Positions 61,117 to 64,000 of a stretch of 64,000 nt of DNA are shown piece after piece. Source of the DNA: Amycolatopsis suaedae. GTDB lineage: Bacteria; Actinomycetota; Actinomycetes; Mycobacteriales; Pseudonocardiaceae. The position numbers and the translations under genes are program-made. The stretch is from contig NZ_SFCC01000021.1 in NCBI RefSeq assembly GCF_004214935.1, positions 1 to 64,000 on the forward strand. The letters run 5' to 3'. The first letter of the stretch is position 1, and every line of letters starts with the position of its first letter. The notes under the pieces were generated by a model that ran no database searches, was not told where the DNA came from, and saw only the letters and a program-made list of their open reading frames with translations.

Positions 61117-62325
61117 ATGCGGACGATGAGCCTGGACGTGGCGCGGCGGACGGCCCTGGCGGCACAGGGTTTCGCCGATCCCCGCCCGGACGGTGAGCCG
61201 ACCCGGCGGCACCTGCGGCGGGTGCTGTCCCGCGTCCGGCTCATCCAGCTGGACTCGGTGAACGTGGCGGTCCGCGCACACTACGCGCCGCTGTTCGCCC
61301 GCCTCGGCGCCTACGACCCGGCACTGGTCGACGACGCCGCCTGGTCACACAGCGCCCGGCGCCCCCGGCTGCTGGTCGAGTACTGGGCACACGAAGCCAG
61401 CCTGGTGCCGGTCGCCGACTGGCCGCTGCTGCACTCCGGCGCCAAACGCGAGGGCTGGTGGCGTCACTACCGGCCGCTGGCCGACAGCGAGCCCGGACTG
61501 GTCGACGACGTGCTCGCCGTGGTGAAGGAACTGGGCCCGGTCGGCGCTGGCACCATCGAGCGCGAGCTGGCCGGCGGGCAGCGCCGCAAGCAGGGCGCGT
61601 GGTGGGACCGCTCGGAGGTCAAGAAGATCTGCGAGTACCTGTTCGGCACCGGCCAGCTGACCACCGGCACCCGCCGGTCGTTCGAACGCCTCTACGACCT
61701 CACCGAGCGGGTCGTGCCGCCGGACGTGCTGGCCACCCGCGTCGACGCCGAGGAAGCCGCCCGCACGCTGATCGCCCAGTCGGCCACCGCGCTGGGCGTG
61801 GCCACCGAGACCGACCTGCGCGACTGCTACCGGCTGGGCCCGGACGTCACCCGCCGCGCGGTCGCCGACCTGGTCGACGCCGGTGTCCTGGAACCGGTGC
61901 GGGTGCACGGCTGGAAGCCGCCTGCCTACCGGCACGCCGAGGCCCGCACCCCGCGCACCGTGACCGGACGGGCGCTGCTCTGCCCGTTCGACCCGCTGAT
62001 CTGGGAACGGGCCCGCACCGAGCGGCTGTTCGGGTTCCACTACCGCATCGAGATCTACGTCCCCGAACCGAAGCGGGTACACGGCTACTACGTGTTCCCG
62101 TTCCTGCTCGACGGCGAGCTGGTGGCCAGGGTCGACCTGAAGTCCGACCGCGCCGCCGGGCTGCTGCGGGTGCACGGCGCCTTCGCCGAGGACGGCGCCG
62201 ACCAAGCCCGTGTCGCCGCCGAGCTGGCGGGGGAACTGCGCCTGATGGCGGGGTGGCTGGGCCTGTCCGGCGTCGCCGTCGGCGAGCGCGGCGACCTGGC
62301 CCCGGCGCTGCGCCGCCTGACCTGA
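61117..62325 (+). CDS. YcaQ-like winged-helix DNA glycosylase (HTH_42)
   Basis: A 402-residue protein of the HTH_42 family, which includes E. coli YcaQ and Streptomyces AlkZ-type glycosylases that unhook DNA interstrand cross-links. The catalytic QxD motif is Gln44-Leu-Asp46 in VRLIQLDSVNV. The pattern continues with RPRLLVEYWAHEASLVPVAD, WWRHYRPL, LLCPFDPLIWERARTERLFG, FHYRIEIYVPEPKRVHGYYV and a final LPFLLDGE-like part. Probably repairs alkylation or cross-links, perhaps from natural products. Confidence 0.9.
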   Translation: MRTMSLDVARRTALAAQGFADPRPDGEPTRRHLRRVLSRVRLIQLDSVNVAVRAHYAPLFARLGAYDPALVDDAAWSHSARRPRLLVEYWAHEASLVPVADWPLLHSGAKREGWWRHYRPLADSEPGLVDDVLAVVKELGPVGAGTIERELAGGQRRKQGAWWDRSEVKKICEYLFGTGQLTTGTRRSFERLYDLTERVVPPDVLATRVDAEEAARTLIAQSATALGVATETDLRDCYRLGPDVTRRAVADLVDAGVLEPVRVHGWKPPAYRHAEARTPRTVTGRALLCPFDPLIWERARTERLFGFHYRIEIYVPEPKRVHGYYVFPFLLDGELVARVDLKSDRAAGLLRVHGAFAEDGADQARVAAELAGELRLMAGWLGLSGVAVGERGDLAPALRRLT

Positions 62326-62329
62326 CCGG

Positions 62330-62887
62330 TCAGGCCGGGCACAGGGTGCCGCGGGCGTGGTGGTGCAGCCTGCCCAGCAGGTCGGTCAGGCCGGACCGCA
62401 GCAGCGGGTCGATCAGCCGGTCGTCCTCGTCGAACTGGCGCGCCACCTCGGGCACCGCCAGGTCCCCGTCGACTACGTTCGCGCCGATGGCTTCCAGCAC
62501 CTTGCGCAGGTCGGCCTGCGCCCAGGCCGCGCCGTAGGCGCTGGGGCTCGCGCCGATCACCGCGACCGGCTTACCGGTCAGCACACCCTCGCCGTACGGC
62601 CGCGACGCCCAGTCCAGCGCGTTCTTCAGCTGGCCGGGGATCGAGCCGTTGTACTCCGGGGTGGCGATCAGCAGTGCGTCCGCCTCGGCGATGGCCCGCC
62701 GCAGGCTCGCCACACCGGCCGGCTCCGGGCCCGCCTCGCCGTCCTCGTCGAACGGTTCCACCGCGCCCAGGCCGCCCCAGCGGGTCAGCGACGCGCCGCG
62801 CGGCAGCACGTAGCTCGCGGCGGTGAGCAGCTTGGCGTTGAACGACGCGGCCCGCAGGCTTCCGGCGATTCCGACGATCCTGGTCAT
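62330..62887 (-). CDS. NADPH-dependent FMN reductase
   Basis: A 185-residue flavodoxin-fold reductase. IVGIAGSLRAASFNAKLLTA is the FMN phosphate loop and LIATPEYNGSIPGQLKNALDW is the family signature; KPVAVIGASPSAYGAAWAQ follows. Similar proteins reduce FMN, quinones or chromate. The ATG at 62887 has GAGGTACG upstream. It is convergent with the glycosylase gene (4 bp apart). Confidence 0.92.
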   Translation of the reverse strand: MTRIVGIAGSLRAASFNAKLLTAASYVLPRGASLTRWGGLGAVEPFDEDGEAGPEPAGVASLRRAIAEADALLIATPEYNGSIPGQLKNALDWASRPYGEGVLTGKPVAVIGASPSAYGAAWAQADLRKVLEAIGANVVDGDLAVPEVARQFDEDDRLIDPLLRSGLTDLLGRLHHHARGTLCPA

Positions 62888-62964
62888 GTCCTCGTACCTC
62901 CCGTGTGGTTGCTGTGGGTACGAGACTCCCGCTAAGGCCCCGGGCCGCACATGAGGCGGCAGCC

Positions 62965-64000
62965 TTAGATCGCCACCCCGAGACCGTGCTTATGCGCCTG
63001 CGCCGCCGCCTCCACCCGGTTGGCGACGCCGAGCTTGCCCAGGATGTTCGACACGTGCACGCTGGCAGTCTTCGCCGAGATGAACAGCGCCTCGGCGATC
63101 TCCCGGTTGCTGCGGCCCTGCGCGACCAGGCCCAGGATCTCGGTCTCCCGCGCCGTGAGCCCGAACCGCGGCGCGTCCGGCCGCTCACCGCCGACGGCGA
63201 GCCTGGCCCGCCGCGCCAGGTCGGCCGCGGCGCCGGCGAGCGGCGTGGCGCCCAGCTTCCCGGCGAGTGCCGTGGCCGTGCGCAGCGCGTCCGCCGCGGC
63301 GTCCCGGTCGCCCTCGGCCAGCGCGGCGCGGGCACTGCCCAGCAACGCGTAGGCGTGCCGCAGTGGCTGGCCCAGCGAGGCGCACGCGGCGGTCGCGGCG
63401 TCGGCGGCCGCGCGATCGGCCGGGCCCGCCGCCTCGGCGGTGACCGCGAGCGCGTCGGCCGCCTGCACCGGGCCGGCCACGGGCAGGGCCGCCGCCGTCT
63501 CCCGCAGCCGGTCGAGCAGGGTCGCGCCCCGCCCGGTGTCCGCGACGGCGCACGCCACCCGCGTCCCGGTCAGCAGCAGCGGCCACGACGAGTAGGTCGT
63601 CGCCGCCAGCTGCGGCTCCTCCAGTGCCTTCTCCACCACCGCGCACGCCGCGTCGAGCCTGTCCTGCGCCAGCAGCCGTGCCGCGTCGAGACCGGGCAGC
63701 AGCAGCGGGTCGTCGGGCAGCCGGAGGTGATCGCCGAGCAGGTCCCGGCAGGTGCCGACGGCCCGCTCCGCGGCAGCCGGGTCACCGCGGTGCAGCGCGA
63801 CGAAACCCTTGAGCGCCACCAGGTGTGCGTGAGTGGCCGGTGGCGGTGCCAGTTCGAGCGCGTGGGCCGCCGACTCGAGCGCGTCGTCCCACCTGCCCGC
63901 CGCGATCAGCGTGCCCACCAGCCCGGCGGCGTGCCCGGTGCCGGTCGACCGGCACAGCCCGGCGGCGTAGGCGACGTCGAGTGCGTGGCGGCTCAGCCGT
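62965..64000 (-). CDS. LuxR-type regulator (3' part; 5' end outside the window)
   Basis: The frame is open to the end of the window, so the gene continues beyond 64000. The visible ~345 residues hold alanine-rich helical repeats (AAGRWDDALESAAHALELA, FVALHRGDPAAAERAVGTCR, LLGSARAALAEGDRDAAADA) of the TPR type, then a C-terminal LuxR helix-turn-helix (FGLTARETEILGLVAQGRSN, REIAEALFISAKTASVHVSN, ILGKLGVANRVEAA). This suits a large LAL-type or AAA-LuxR regulator whose ATPase part lies upstream. Targets unknown. Confidence 0.88.
   Translation of the reverse strand, partial: RLSRHALDVAYAAGLCRSTGTGHAAGLVGTLIAAGRWDDALESAAHALELAPPPATHAHLVALKGFVALHRGDPAAAERAVGTCRDLLGDHLRLPDDPLLLPGLDAARLLAQDRLDAACAVVEKALEEPQLAATTYSSWPLLLTGTRVACAVADTGRGATLLDRLRETAAALPVAGPVQAADALAVTAEAAGPADRAAADAATAACASLGQPLRHAYALLGSARAALAEGDRDAAADALRTATALAGKLGATPLAGAAADLARRARLAVGGERPDAPRFGLTARETEILGLVAQGRSNREIAEALFISAKTASVHVSNILGKLGVANRVEAAAQAHKHGLGVAI

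Overview
The window is very GC-rich (roughly 70 percent). It is densely coded, with many GTG starts and many 1 to 4 bp gene overlaps. Gene content (PH-domain membrane proteins, GOLPH3-like protein, Ser/Thr kinase, FurA-KatG, DUF6457) and protein style suggest an actinomycete of the Pseudonocardiaceae, probably Amycolatopsis or a close relative. The genus is an inference from style, not a search result.

1-16.9 kb is an oxalate and glyoxylate locus. After the end of a SucD-like CoA-ligase subunit come hydroxypyruvate isomerase, tartronate semialdehyde reductase and a glyoxylate carboligase with an unusual active site. Then come fdhD, a ketopantoate-reductase-family gene that could be an oxalyl-CoA reductase, a small molybdenum-linked gene, a ThDP lyase in the oxc position, a clear formyl-CoA:oxalate CoA-transferase (frc), an NDP-forming acyl-CoA synthetase, an Nramp-like transporter without the metal-binding motifs, a 4-TM protein, a FadR-type GntR regulator, an oxalate/formate-antiporter-type MFS protein and a truncated aldehyde dehydrogenase. 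Four copies of a 16-bp motif (ACTGTATGCAGTATAC-like) lie in front of these transcription units, including the regulator's own gene. The genes fit two fates for oxalate: dissimilation to formate and CO2, and assimilation through oxalyl-CoA, glyoxylate, tartronate semialdehyde and glycerate.

16.9-33.9 kb is a mixed chromosomal region: two methyltransferases, a sulfurtransferase, a Ser/Thr kinase, an aldo-keto reductase, a two-component system divergent from an ABC exporter (with GT39 and GOLPH3-like genes in the same operon), a TetR regulator divergent from two PH-domain membrane proteins, a class V aminotransferase and two exported or membrane-anchored proteins.

34-54 kb is the conserved translation and RNA block: rimP, nusA, ylxR, infB, ylxP, rbfA, then nrnA, a MATE exporter, an MFS gene, truB, ribF, an XRE regulator, thpR, rpsO and pnp. 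An esterase, a TetR/SDR pair, a SnoaL-like protein and a THUMP-type methyltransferase sit between rbfA and nrnA. 54-64 kb holds an M16 protease, dapB, furA-katG, membrane proteins, a GNAT, a YcaQ-like DNA glycosylase, a flavin reductase and the 3' part of a LuxR-type regulator.

The non-coding DNA is unusually structured. A ~53-bp perfect or near-perfect palindrome built on GTGAAGGCCACCTTCA occurs six times (one copy truncated), with a G-rich relative at 3534. Two intergenic regions (22.36-22.54 kb and 45.98-46.42 kb) hold inverted arrays of 21-bp units, about two helical turns each. A 167-bp fold-back element with 23-bp terminal inverted repeats lies exactly between two convergent genes and supplies both stop codons.
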